A stretch of 64,000 bases of DNA from Mediterranea massiliensis (GCA_015060685.1 SUXZ01000001.1:248001-312000), one strand, 5' to 3'. Numbered from the stretch's first letter, positions 14,396-23,163 are shown. Translations and numbers: made by a program. The notes: generated from the sequence alone by a model not told the origin.

Positions 14396-17300
14396 TTATT
14401 CGTCTAAATAAGGTTTTCTTTGAGCAAACTGTAACCATTCTTTATTTGTAATGGCCAGTTTCAAGTTTCTTAAATCGTCCGAAGTCTTAATCTGTTGCAC
14501 TATCCACAACCCTTTTCGTGCAATGTTATATGCCCCATTAGCATCGGCATTCTTTGGCAACGAACTATCACAAGTATCACTGTTGTAGAAATTGCCTTCT
14601 TCATCGGCTACTGGTGATTGCATGTAGTCAACATTTGTTCCAGTTTCACTGTTTCGCATTTGTAGTGTTAACTTCAGCAGATACAGAAGTTTCTTGAAGA
14701 AATCCGCAGAGTCTTGTTGCATAATAGCCTCTTTCAAATTGGAATGAATATCTATATTCGACTCTTTGAAAAACTCTTTAAACTTATCCGTTAAGACAAC
14801 TTCCTTGCTTGTCCAATTTGAATTTTGTTTCTCGTCACGGAATGTTTCTATGCGTTTTCCGTATGTACAAAGTTTCCAATTGGTGCGACTACCATCGGCC
14901 TTCGATGTGAAATTTGTATAATCGAAAGCAAATTCAAACCAATCTTTTTCGTCATTGTAACGGATACTATCAAACTTTCCAAAAAACGTTTTTGCCTTTT
15001 CGCGCGTTTCGTATCGAGTATCGAACAGATTTACAAAACCTGTTACGGGGTCTATCTTACTGGTATTCCATGCTTGGGTATAGAAAAGGAAACCGCATTG
15101 TTTTCCCATTTTTTGGAAACTAACAAACTTGTTTGTAAGCTGATAGGCATTAAGTATTCCACCAGGTTCTTCTGGCTGTTTCTTTTTATCGGCTAAATAG
15201 TTTAGCTTGTCGATCAGCATTTTCTCGAATTTCTGATAAACAGAAGATTCTACTTTTTGGCGACCACGCATAAATCCTGCATTCAAATCTTCGAGCACAA
15301 CAATGGCATTGTATTTTATCATCAGTTCGGCTATTTTGTGCACAACCTGACTTAAATAGCCCTCTTTCAATTCTTTTATATTCTCAATGGTTTGCCAACT
15401 TTGACGAGCTTTCATTCTTTCGTCTTCTCGCTTCGACAACAAATCATGATAGTCAGTACGATATTCGTTACCTTTATATGTATTCACAATCTCGTTCAAC
15501 GAATATTGTTCTTTTATCTCTCCTTTCAAGTTTATTACCGTCAAGTATAGCAAATGACGCTCACCACGGTCAATACCAATGATATGCAAATCGTCGCTTT
15601 GTTGAATATACTCGTTGACGGATTGATTGATATTATCATTTCCTGTACTCTTAAAATTCATGGTTATGGGTACATGAAATTGGAATTTATCTATAGTATA
15701 ACGTTTGTCCTTAATCAAGTCGTAAGTAAAGAGACTTTGTTTCTTCTTGTTCAACTCATTCTTGTTGTCTATAGCTTTATTGGCCGGATGTGTAGGTTGC
15801 TCATAATTGATGCTCGATTTACGGAAGAAAACTTCGGCTTGTCCGTTTAGTTTATAGACAACATCTGCCAAGTTCTTTTCATCAAACAGCATCTTCCAAT
15901 AGAGAGTATGAAGATTTGGTGTTCCTTTGCTATAAGGTGAGAAATCTTTATTATAGATTTGGAACAGAAAAATCTTACCCTCTTCTACAAGTGAATGGAT
16001 ATAGTCAACCGATACGTTGCGGAATGAGATTTTGTAACCTTGTTGTTCTACTTCACGATAAAAACCACTTAAATCTTCATAGGTCTCTGTTGGAGAGAAT
16101 CTAAAGCCAAATTTACACCAGTCTTCATGTTTGTTAATAGAAGCCTTAAAGAAGTCGATTAAAGCATGGCAATCTTTAATGTTAAAAGTGACTCCTTTCT
16201 TATGGGTGTCGTTATGGTAATTTTCTAATAATTGACTACTTGGAGCAAATTCTTGTATTCTTGATTTAGAGAAGAATACCTTGGGAAGCATCTTATTGGC
16301 TCCTGGTAGTAGTTTGTACTCCATCTTTTCATAACAATCTCCATCATCCGGCATGGCTTTCACATCAAATACTCGATTGTGTTTCTTGTTCATAATAGCC
16401 AGATAATACAAACCATCTTTGCGGAGAATCACGGTGGTGTTTGCTTGCTCCTTGTTCAAATCCCAACCATCCATCAAAGTGGAGTTCTCAAAGTTCAATT
16501 TAATCTTCTCTGTAGAATATGGTTTGCGAGTCATATAATTGCGTACCATGTTGTAAAGCGGAGTAATCTTATCCAACTCTTCCCACAATGCAGCAAATTC
16601 ACCATAAAACTTTTCATCTTTTTCCGGCTCTGTACCATCACCCAACAATGGTTTAATAAAATGTTGCAGAGCTTTAATGGCATCCAACAGGTTCTTTATC
16701 TTTTCTACATTTACCTTGTCTTGTGCAAGATTCTTTCCTGTATATGGTGTGTTCAATAAGTCTTTTACTTCGGTATAGGCATTCTCTATCTGTGCAAATA
16801 GATTCTCCTTTTGAATGGTTTCATTGTTTACGGCTCCCAATTCAGCAAAATAACCTTGTATTGTTTTCTGTTTTTCGGGAAGCTGTTTGTTTATACAATC
16901 ATTGATAAAGGCAATAGAGATACTTCCTTGCGACTTGATAACCTTGTTTAAACGATCTTCATAAGCTTCATCGCTTTCTTTCTTTGACTTTTTAGGTACT
17001 TCATTCTTCAGTTCTTCCAACAATGCCTTGGAGATAACTCCCCAATGACCGAACACCTTTTGCGAAATATCTGTCAACTGCAAATCGTTACGGATATATA
17101 TCTTGCTTAAATCATAATCTGCCAATCCAACTAATAGCTCTCTCAAAGAATGTTCACCTTCTATCTTTCTATTAAGAACTTGTTCATCCAATTCTTGATA
17201 TGCTTTTTGAATGGCTTCCAATAGTTTATCGTCCGATTCGAATTGTTCGGGTAGCCACGAAATGGCATTGCGGTCGCTCAATATCTGTTTATAGAGAGGT

Positions 17301-18184
17301 TTTAGTTTTGGCAAACGCGCCGACTTGTCTTTTTGTTGCTGATTATAGAGGTTAATGTATTCGTTCAACCCCTTAATTTTGATGTTTGTATTATCTATTG
17401 TCTTACCACCAATTATTGCATTGTAAACATCAATCTGTTTCTGAGTTAATACCACGTTGAAGTAGTTCAACTTGAACATTTCTTCAATGCTCATGACATT
17501 CAAGCACTCTTCGAAATTGGTATATAATTCGGAAAAGCTATCAGCAATGGGCGATGCCGCTACCTTGTCAAACACCATGATGTTATCAATAAACTTTGGC
17601 AAGTTTTCATGAATCAACCGATAGGCAATGGCTGTTGATTGCGCTTCGGATGTATACATATTTTTTCGGTTTTCATGAAAGCCTGTAAAATAGGTAGTGA
17701 AATTCTTAAATTCCTCAATTATTTGAATATCTTGCTCGCGTTTATCATTATCTTTTTGGTTGGTTATAAAGTTCTTCAAATCTTCCTTTATAAGTTTCTC
17801 GCTAAAGATACGCTTGTATATATCACTCTTGTTGAAAGCATTTGCAATCTGTTTCCTTAATTCTTCCTGAATCTTTTCATATAATTTACGTTGATTATCA
17901 TCTTTCGACTTAATCATGTAGCAAGTATAAAACTCTGAAATCGAATTGTTTCTTCCCTCATTATCATATTGCAATTCCAAATCATCAAGCACATCTTCAA
18001 TGAATTCTTTATGATATTCATCAATAATATTTTTCATTTGGATATAACTCTTTGCACGGTGTTGGTCTTGATCAAGCAAACCGTTCTTATTGATGTGTTC
18101 CAAGGTGCTACCTATTGGTTTCAACTCAAAGCGCAAAGTCTTTGACAAAGGATAAACTCTCGAAAATTGCTGAAATGTTTTCAT
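14396..18184 (-). CDS. cas12a: CRISPR-associated endonuclease Cas12a (Cpf1), type V-A effector
   Basis: A 1262-aa RNA-guided DNA nuclease. The start is taken at ATG 18184, giving MKTFQQFSRVYPLSKTLRFE, the standard family N-terminus; an upstream in-frame ATG at 18262 would add 26 unrelated residues. The RuvC triad is intact: D872 in GIDRGERH, E965 in VVLEDLN, D1214 in NADANGAYN. The Nuc arginine R1177 lies in LQMRNS. The residues matching the crRNA-processing set of FnCas12a (H843, K852, K869) are H799, K808 and K825. The PAM-facing block LPGANKMLPKVFFSKS is conserved, suggesting a T-rich PAM. So the protein should process its own pre-crRNA and cut target DNA. It is flanked by two arrays on the same strand. 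The gene is visibly more AT-rich than its neighbours, consistent with horizontal acquisition. Confidence 0.98.
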   Translation of the reverse strand: MKTFQQFSRVYPLSKTLRFELKPIGSTLEHINKNGLLDQDQHRAKSYIQMKNIIDEYHKEFIEDVLDDLELQYDNEGRNNSISEFYTCYMIKSKDDNQRKLYEKIQEELRKQIANAFNKSDIYKRIFSEKLIKEDLKNFITNQKDNDKREQDIQIIEEFKNFTTYFTGFHENRKNMYTSEAQSTAIAYRLIHENLPKFIDNIMVFDKVAASPIADSFSELYTNFEECLNVMSIEEMFKLNYFNVVLTQKQIDVYNAIIGGKTIDNTNIKIKGLNEYINLYNQQQKDKSARLPKLKPLYKQILSDRNAISWLPEQFESDDKLLEAIQKAYQELDEQVLNRKIEGEHSLRELLVGLADYDLSKIYIRNDLQLTDISQKVFGHWGVISKALLEELKNEVPKKSKKESDEAYEDRLNKVIKSQGSISIAFINDCINKQLPEKQKTIQGYFAELGAVNNETIQKENLFAQIENAYTEVKDLLNTPYTGKNLAQDKVNVEKIKNLLDAIKALQHFIKPLLGDGTEPEKDEKFYGEFAALWEELDKITPLYNMVRNYMTRKPYSTEKIKLNFENSTLMDGWDLNKEQANTTVILRKDGLYYLAIMNKKHNRVFDVKAMPDDGDCYEKMEYKLLPGANKMLPKVFFSKSRIQEFAPSSQLLENYHNDTHKKGVTFNIKDCHALIDFFKASINKHEDWCKFGFRFSPTETYEDLSGFYREVEQQGYKISFRNVSVDYIHSLVEEGKIFLFQIYNKDFSPYSKGTPNLHTLYWKMLFDEKNLADVVYKLNGQAEVFFRKSSINYEQPTHPANKAIDNKNELNKKKQSLFTYDLIKDKRYTIDKFQFHVPITMNFKSTGNDNINQSVNEYIQQSDDLHIIGIDRGERHLLYLTVINLKGEIKEQYSLNEIVNTYKGNEYRTDYHDLLSKREDERMKARQSWQTIENIKELKEGYLSQVVHKIAELMIKYNAIVVLEDLNAGFMRGRQKVESSVYQKFEKMLIDKLNYLADKKKQPEEPGGILNAYQLTNKFVSFQKMGKQCGFLFYTQAWNTSKIDPVTGFVNLFDTRYETREKAKTFFGKFDSIRYNDEKDWFEFAFDYTNFTSKADGSRTNWKLCTYGKRIETFRDEKQNSNWTSKEVVLTDKFKEFFKESNIDIHSNLKEAIMQQDSADFFKKLLYLLKLTLQMRNSETGTNVDYMQSPVADEEGNFYNSDTCDSSLPKNADANGAYNIARKGLWIVQQIKTSDDLRNLKLAITNKEWLQFAQRKPYLDE

Positions 18185-18308
18185 AATGTATTCTGTTAAG
18201 GTAAATAAATTATTTATGAAGTTGCCGGTAAAGGTAGTAAAATAATTTATTAAAGAATACACTATACAAAGAAATCTTCACTGATATGGTAAATTACCAT
18301 AAACTCAT
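18185..18308 (-). other. Gap between array 2 and cas12a, with a palindrome
   Basis: 124 nt between the degenerate last repeat of array 2 and the cas12a ATG. TATGGTAA and TTACCATA (18285-18301) form a near-perfect palindrome with a 1-nt centre. No terminator with a U tract on the minus strand and no consensus TAnnTTTG promoter was found here, so cas12a may depend on the leader 2 promoter. The palindrome could be an operator; this is speculation. Confidence 0.5.
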
Positions 18309-18860
18309 GATGATTAAAGTAGAAATTATAATAGTCTTATAGACTCACGGTGTCCCCGGTGTCTGCATCCCATCTACAATAGTAGAAATTATTTATAATA
18401 GTCTTATAGACAATATCCGCTTTGCTCGCGGATGGGCAAATCTACAATAGTAGAAATTATAATAGTCTTATAGACTAAAATCGGAAGTAGCGGTGATTCT
18501 GCTATCTACAATAGTAGAAATTATAATAGTCTTATAGACATTGTCGCCTATCTGTGTGATGGCCGAATCTACAATAGTAGAAATTATAATAGTCTTATAG
18601 ACAAGACCTTGAAGAAGAACTTGCGCTTGTAATCTACAATAGTAGAAATTATAATAGTCTTATAGACAAAATTATGACTATTTTAGAAAGTGTAGATCTA
18701 CAATAGTAGAAATTATAATAGTCTTATAGACAAAACAAATCTTTTGAATCTCGTGGCTAATCTACAATAGTAGAAATTATAATAGTCTTATAGACTATAT
18801 ACTATACATTTGCAGCAGAAACAAATCTACAATAGTAGAAATTATAATAGTCTTATAGAC
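18309..18860 (-). CRISPR. CRISPR array 2 of the type V-A system (9 repeats, 8 spacers)
   Basis: Repeats begin at 18309 (degenerate), 18372, 18440, 18504, 18567, 18632, 18696, 18760 and 18825, with eight different spacers of 27-29 nt. The sense strand is minus and the consensus is the same as in array 1. The leader-distal repeat (18309-18344) keeps its first 25 nt in the sense direction but loses the handle. The repeat at 18372-18411 is 40 nt long because of a 4-nt insertion just upstream of the handle, which stays intact. No spacer is shared with array 1. In the sense direction the array points at cas12a, whose ATG is 124 nt beyond the last repeat. Confidence 0.97.
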
Positions 18861-18982
18861 TCTTTGATGCTGCAAAAATACATATTATGTTCTATATTCC
18901 AAATAGTTAGCAAAAAATATTTTGGGAATATTTTACCCCACCCCTCCAAATTGAATCATAAGAAATAATATGTAAGTTCCAC
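18861..18982 (-). promoter_or_regulatory. CRISPR leader 2 with promoter
   Basis: 122 bp upstream of array 2. On the minus strand it has TTTG (18900-18903), 19 nt, TATTTTTG (18873-18880), the same as leader 1. Similarity to leader 1 stops abruptly at 18982; the sequence beyond it is unrelated. Eight differences from leader 1 are mostly in the array-distal third. Confidence 0.85.
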
Positions 18983-19156
18983 ATTATTAGCTTGATATGT
19001 AGAATTCGATGTTTTTGTATAGACCGAGGTTTGCAAAGCGAAGGAAAGCTATATAATGTTAAGGGGAATGTTCATTATACATACTTTAACGCAATTTTAA
19101 CAAAAAGTTTTTGCAGCATTTCACACCTTTGTCCGTCTATAGGGTAAAAGAAGTTT

Positions 19157-19732
19157 TTGCAAAAACGAATTGGTTTGAAACAAGTGGTTGATGAAATAGA
19201 GGAAATCGTAGAAGGATGTCGAGCAGGTAGAGAGGATGCCCGAAAGAGGCTTTATACACTCTATGCCAAGCATTTATTGGCTATATCCTATCGCTATACT
19301 GGCAATATGGACGATGCCTACGATGTGCTTCACGACGGATTCGTAAAGATATTCACTCACTTCAGTTACAACGGAAAAGGAATGCTTATCGGTTGGCTTT
19401 CTAAGGTGGTCAGCGCACAAGCTATCGACTTTTTAAGGAAAAAGAAAAGTTTTGATAATATTTATATAAACGATGAGTCGCTTCCCGATTTGTCGGATGA
19501 AGATGCGATGATTGAGCAAACCGGAAACGTTCCGCAAGAGGTGCTGATGAAGTTTGTTGCCGAACTTCCCGATGGATGCAGAACGGTGTTCAATCTGTAT
19601 GTGTTCGAGGAGAAATCGCATAAAGAGATTGCACAACTGCTTCACATCAAGGAACATTCATCTACCTCACAACTACACAGGGCAAAAACGATTTTAATGG
19701 AGAAGATTAAAGCATACAAAAACTATGGATAA
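19157..19732 (+). CDS. ECF-type RNA polymerase sigma factor
   Basis: A sigma-70 family protein of about 190 aa with only regions 2 and 4. Region 2 shows LYTLYAKHLLAISYRYTGN, DAYDVLHDGFVKIF (core-binding and -10 recognition) and a DFLRKKK segment. Region 4 ends in a helix-turn-helix with FEEKSHKEIAQLLHIKE and SQLHRAKTIL. The start is uncertain: no in-frame ATG occurs upstream of region 2, and TTG 19157, TTG 19175 or GTG 19184 are all possible. The stop overlaps the next ATG by 8 nt (ATGGATAA), implying translational coupling with its likely anti-sigma partner. It is the first gene after the CRISPR island. Confidence 0.88.
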   Translation: MQKRIGLKQVVDEIEEIVEGCRAGREDARKRLYTLYAKHLLAISYRYTGNMDDAYDVLHDGFVKIFTHFSYNGKGMLIGWLSKVVSAQAIDFLRKKKSFDNIYINDESLPDLSDEDAMIEQTGNVPQEVLMKFVAELPDGCRTVFNLYVFEEKSHKEIAQLLHIKEHSSTSQLHRAKTILMEKIKAYKNYG

Positions 19733-20768
19733 ATTTTGCGAAAAGATACAGCAGCAACTAACCGGCGTGCAAATGGATGTGCGCGATGGTTTTTGGGAAG
19801 AGATAGAGGCTTGCTTGCCAGTAGCTGTCACTACTCCCCGCTATCGTTTCTTGAAGAGGTGGAGCATAGCGGCAAGCATCTTGCTTGTATTGGGATGTGC
19901 TGCTTTTGCTTGGCTGAACGGATTGGATAATGCATCCGAGGGTATCTACGACGAAGTTGCGCAACTACCTGTTGTGCAAAACAGTACTATCGTAAGCAAC
20001 GATGACTTGTTTGCGGATTATCCTGAACAAACTTCGCCGGCACTGGTGCAAAACAACGCAACTCGCCCCGCCGCTAACCGAGCGGTGTATCCGGCGGCTT
20101 ATCATCAGGTAGCTTTATCGGACAAGCCAACGGACGAACCTTATATACATTCTGAAGTGCATGTGCGCGTCACCGTTACACAAACCAGAAAAAACGCTCA
20201 GGAAACAACACAAACACATCACAATACTTCATCATCTACCCCTTCTGCTCAAGGCGAAATCGTACAGCCTACAAACGAATCGCCCTGGTCGATGAAAACA
20301 TTCTTAGGCACTTCCCTGCCTCACGAGGATTTTGCCTTGCCGCTATCGGCAGGAATAACCATCGAACGCAAACTAAGCAAACGGATTTCGTTGGAAAGCG
20401 GATTGATTTACAACCGATTGGAAGGCATTGATGCGGTGGCGGAAAAACGGACGCTTCACACCTTGGAAGTGCCGCTGAAGATGAATGTAACGGTGGCTGA
20501 AGGCAAGCGCACCGAACTCTATGCTACGGCAGGTGCAGCCATCGAGAAGTGTATTGCCGGAGCGATAGATAACGGCTTCGATGCCGAACCGCTTTCGGCA
20601 TCGGTAAAAGCAGGTGTAGGAGTGAATTACAAACTTTCCGATTGTCTGGCAATGTTTGGCGAAGCAACACTTTCTCATCGGTTGGCCGATTCTTCGCAAA
20701 CACGTACTATCCACAACGAGCGGCCGACAAACATGAATCTGTGTTGCGGATTGCGTATGAGACTATGA
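19725..20768 (+). CDS. Sigma-coupled membrane protein with C-terminal beta-barrel-like domain (putative anti-sigma)
   Basis: A 347-aa protein. Residues 1-45 are cytoplasmic-looking (FCEKIQQQLTG, FWEEIEA), a single membrane helix spans about 47-65, and a Ser/Thr/Gln-rich linker runs to about 185. The last 160 residues alternate polar and hydrophobic positions (RISLESGLIYNRLEG, VKAGVGVNYKLSD) like an outer-membrane beta-barrel of the PorT/OMP_b-brl type. Overlap with the sigma gene points to a regulator-sigma pair. A protein with an inner-membrane helix and a barrel-like domain is topologically odd, so the C-terminal part may instead be a periplasmic sensor. I do not know a characterised equivalent. 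Confidence 0.6.
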   Translation: MDKFCEKIQQQLTGVQMDVRDGFWEEIEACLPVAVTTPRYRFLKRWSIAASILLVLGCAAFAWLNGLDNASEGIYDEVAQLPVVQNSTIVSNDDLFADYPEQTSPALVQNNATRPAANRAVYPAAYHQVALSDKPTDEPYIHSEVHVRVTVTQTRKNAQETTQTHHNTSSSTPSAQGEIVQPTNESPWSMKTFLGTSLPHEDFALPLSAGITIERKLSKRISLESGLIYNRLEGIDAVAEKRTLHTLEVPLKMNVTVAEGKRTELYATAGAAIEKCIAGAIDNGFDAEPLSASVKAGVGVNYKLSDCLAMFGEATLSHRLADSSQTRTIHNERPTNMNLCCGLRMRL

Positions 20769-20852
20769 TTTAACATTTTGGCGTAAACAAAATGCTACCC
20801 TCTTTCATTATTTATTCAAATCTATTGAAAGAAACCTAAAAAGCAACGGATT

Positions 20853-21377
20853 ATGAAAATGTTAAAATTATCAGTCATCAGTCTATTTACTACACTATTG
20901 GTAGCATCGTGCAGCAAAGATTCGCTCGATTATTTCCATCCCGATGTTGAAATATTCATTGAGCAACTTAAAACCGGTACGTATGACGCAATTGCGTTGA
21001 ATGATGTAAATGGTATGCCCCATTTTGGTATGGACGATATCCCGTTGTTGTTGGAGCATGCCGACGACATGACAATAATCCCATCTTTTCCGTTGGCATT
21101 AACTTTTCCTGATAGCAAATTGCGTTTGGGAGAGTGTGTACTATGGACTATCGAAAGCATTCGCATCGGACGAAATGCATCGTTAGGAAGCAAACTTGTT
21201 TATGTAGGTGCAGACAACTATGAAGGCATCTACTTTTTAAGTGATGACGACTTAAGACAGGCTGCAGATAGTTATCGTAGGTGGTGGAAAGAGTATAATA
21301 ATACGCCCCAAATCTATTGGGTGAACGACCCATGTTACAACGATCCTTTATGCGGCACTCCATATATGTGGTGGTAA
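20853..21377 (+). CDS. Small lipoprotein of unknown function
   Basis: 174 aa with a signal sequence and lipobox LLVASC (Cys20). The mature part has HFGMDDIPLLLEHADD in the middle and an unusual C-terminus rich in Trp, Tyr, Pro and Cys (NDPCYNDPLCGTPYMWW). I do not recognise the family. It lies in the sigma-factor cluster 84 nt after the barrel-like protein, and its 3' end overlaps the next gene by 28 nt, so it is probably co-expressed with both. Confidence 0.65.
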   Translation: MKMLKLSVISLFTTLLVASCSKDSLDYFHPDVEIFIEQLKTGTYDAIALNDVNGMPHFGMDDIPLLLEHADDMTIIPSFPLALTFPDSKLRLGECVLWTIESIRIGRNASLGSKLVYVGADNYEGIYFLSDDDLRQAADSYRRWWKEYNNTPQIYWVNDPCYNDPLCGTPYMWW

Positions 21378-21862
21378 TACTATTTCTATCTGTTTCATCC
21401 ATCAGGCTCTATGCCCAAGATGAACGGCTGTTGCAAGACTCTATCTGCTTGCCCAAGTCGCCGGATAAGGAGTTTCTGCTATCTCCCCAACTGGATAATC
21501 ATAAATCGTGGTTGGATTTCGACAATACACTACCCTCTCTACCCGTAAGCGCGAAACCGAAACCGAAGGTACGACTGACACTGAATCCCTACTCTTCCAA
21601 CAGGCTTTTCGATTGGGATCCCATCTATCAATGCAAACTCGTGAAGAAGGCGGATGGCAGTTGGCAACCGGAAGGTACACGCACCGAAACCATCAGTCCG
21701 AATCTGCTTACACCGACCAAAAAGGAAAACGAATTTGTGCCTCCTCCAACAAGCATCTCTACAGATTTGATGTATATTTTCACCAAAGAGTTCTGGCAAT
21801 TCCAACGAAGGAAGAATAAGAAAAGGCTTGGTAAAGTGCTGGAAACCTATGCTACTGATTAG
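21350..21862 (+). CDS. Exported protein of unknown function
   Basis: 170 aa from ATG 21350, with a signal peptide (SIYVVVILFLSVSSIRLYAQ) and a mature part rich in Pro and Lys (VSAKPKPKVRLTLNP), ending in a basic KKEFW-like helix (FWQFQRRKNKKRLGK). I prefer ATG 21350 over 21317, because the longer form adds 11 polar residues before the signal peptide. It overlaps the upstream lipoprotein by 28 nt. The family is not recognised. Its stop overlaps the end of the convergent glycosyltransferase gene by 11 nt. Confidence 0.6.
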   Translation: MRHSIYVVVILFLSVSSIRLYAQDERLLQDSICLPKSPDKEFLLSPQLDNHKSWLDFDNTLPSLPVSAKPKPKVRLTLNPYSSNRLFDWDPIYQCKLVKKADGSWQPEGTRTETISPNLLTPTKKENEFVPPPTSISTDLMYIFTKEFWQFQRRKNKKRLGKVLETYATD

Positions 21863-23039
21863 CGTTTGTGCCTGTGCCGTGCTGAGTATGGATGAAACGC
21901 TTGTTTGCCTCTTTCAAGCGGAAAAGGTTGAGGAACATCAATACAAATGAATAAGGCACTAACAATACGCTCTTAACCAATCGCCAGCCCCAATATTTAC
22001 GAGGAATGGCCACGCCCAATGAAAGCAGCAACAAGCCTAAAAGAATCCACCATTTCAGCGAGATTTCGATGTAGAAGATAGTTGAGAGGATAGCAAAGAT
22101 GGCAATGAATCCCAACAACAGCACTCTGGAGAAGGCTGCTTGCTGATAAATCTTGTCAACAAAGCCCCACTTCTTCTCCTTGATGGCGCTTGGCAGTTGG
22201 TTGGCAAATTCGGCAAAGCTGTAGTATTGTGCCGATAGCCAGCGGCGACGTTGGTTGTAGAAGCCGTCCATCTGCTGAATCTTCTCGTCGAGCACCTTGG
22301 TGTGAGGCAAGTAGTGGAAGAAGTAACCTTGATACAATAATTTCATTTCCAACACTCTATCAAATCCGCCTACCGATGTGTTTGTCATCATGGCATCGTA
22401 GAAGAGATTGAATTCGAACGCCATACCCGAACCGATAAGTGCCGTAGGCATACCTAAGTTGACGTGACCTAAACGGAAGATGGAGTTGTTCATCTCTTCG
22501 CTGATAGCATCCAAGTAAGCTGTGTTGGTATTCAAGTTCTTGGCTACGCGATGTGTTTGAAGTATCTTTACATCGGGATTAGCGAATGCATCGTTCACCT
22601 CGGACAGATAGTGTTCGTTGATGATGTTGTCGGCATCGATAATCATGGCTACATCGTAGGGCGCATCCTTGCCGACGTGTTCGAGTGCAGCTTTTAGCGA
22701 TTTGGTATTGGTGCTCTTCTCAAAATCTACTTGAAGCAGTTTGATGGGCATTGCACGGAGAATGTCGTTTGTCTCTTTCGTCATGTGGTCGGATATGACC
22801 AGTACATCGTACATATCTTTCGGATAATCCTGATTCAAGCACGATTTTACGGTGTCTTGTATCACTGCATCTTCGCGATAGGCAGCAATAAGCATCAGGT
22901 ATCTCTTCCGTTTATCAGTTGGCGCAGGTTTAGGAGGAAGTCCTCGCAAGGTAGCCATACTGAAGACGAAGATATAGATAACATTCACTGCCAAGAGCAG
23001 GAAGAATATCCAGTCGATGATATGAAAAATACAATCCAA
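21852..23039 (-). CDS. Membrane glycosyltransferase, family 2
   Basis: 395 aa. An N-terminal membrane helix (about 8-30) is followed by a GT-A domain with AAYRED, a DADN metal-binding motif (about 137-140), SGMAFEF, and the processive-type motif QRRRWLSAQ near 265, then three or four C-terminal membrane segments. The arrangement resembles inner-membrane N-acetylglucosaminyl- or hyaluronan-synthase-like GT2 enzymes that use a UDP-sugar and export or extend a polysaccharide. The product is unknown. It is a single gene with divergent and convergent neighbours. Confidence 0.85.
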   Translation of the reverse strand: MDCIFHIIDWIFFLLLAVNVIYIFVFSMATLRGLPPKPAPTDKRKRYLMLIAAYREDAVIQDTVKSCLNQDYPKDMYDVLVISDHMTKETNDILRAMPIKLLQVDFEKSTNTKSLKAALEHVGKDAPYDVAMIIDADNIINEHYLSEVNDAFANPDVKILQTHRVAKNLNTNTAYLDAISEEMNNSIFRLGHVNLGMPTALIGSGMAFEFNLFYDAMMTNTSVGGFDRVLEMKLLYQGYFFHYLPHTKVLDEKIQQMDGFYNQRRRWLSAQYYSFAEFANQLPSAIKEKKWGFVDKIYQQAAFSRVLLLGFIAIFAILSTIFYIEISLKWWILLGLLLLSLGVAIPRKYWGWRLVKSVLLVPYSFVLMFLNLFRLKEANKRFIHTQHGTGTNANQ

Positions 23040-23163
23040 AATCTAAAGAAACATTAAATTATGGTTAACAACTTTATACAAAGGTAGAGGTTCTTTTTGA
23101 AATAAACTAATAAAACGGAAAGAAAAGCAAAAAAAACTTCATTTTTAATGGTAAAAATATAAT

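Noticed and set aside
18185..18262. A longer Cas12a start at ATG 18262
   Set aside because: The extra 26 residues match nothing in the family; the standard N-terminus begins at ATG 18184.
18285..18301. The palindrome before cas12a as a transcription terminator of array 2
   Set aside because: The stem is AT-rich, the loop is only one base and no U tract follows on the minus strand, so it is unlikely to terminate.
18345..18824. Self-targeting by array 2 spacers within this window
   Set aside because: Reading the spacers against the neighbouring genes I found no convincing match. Only a full genome search could decide, so no claim is made.
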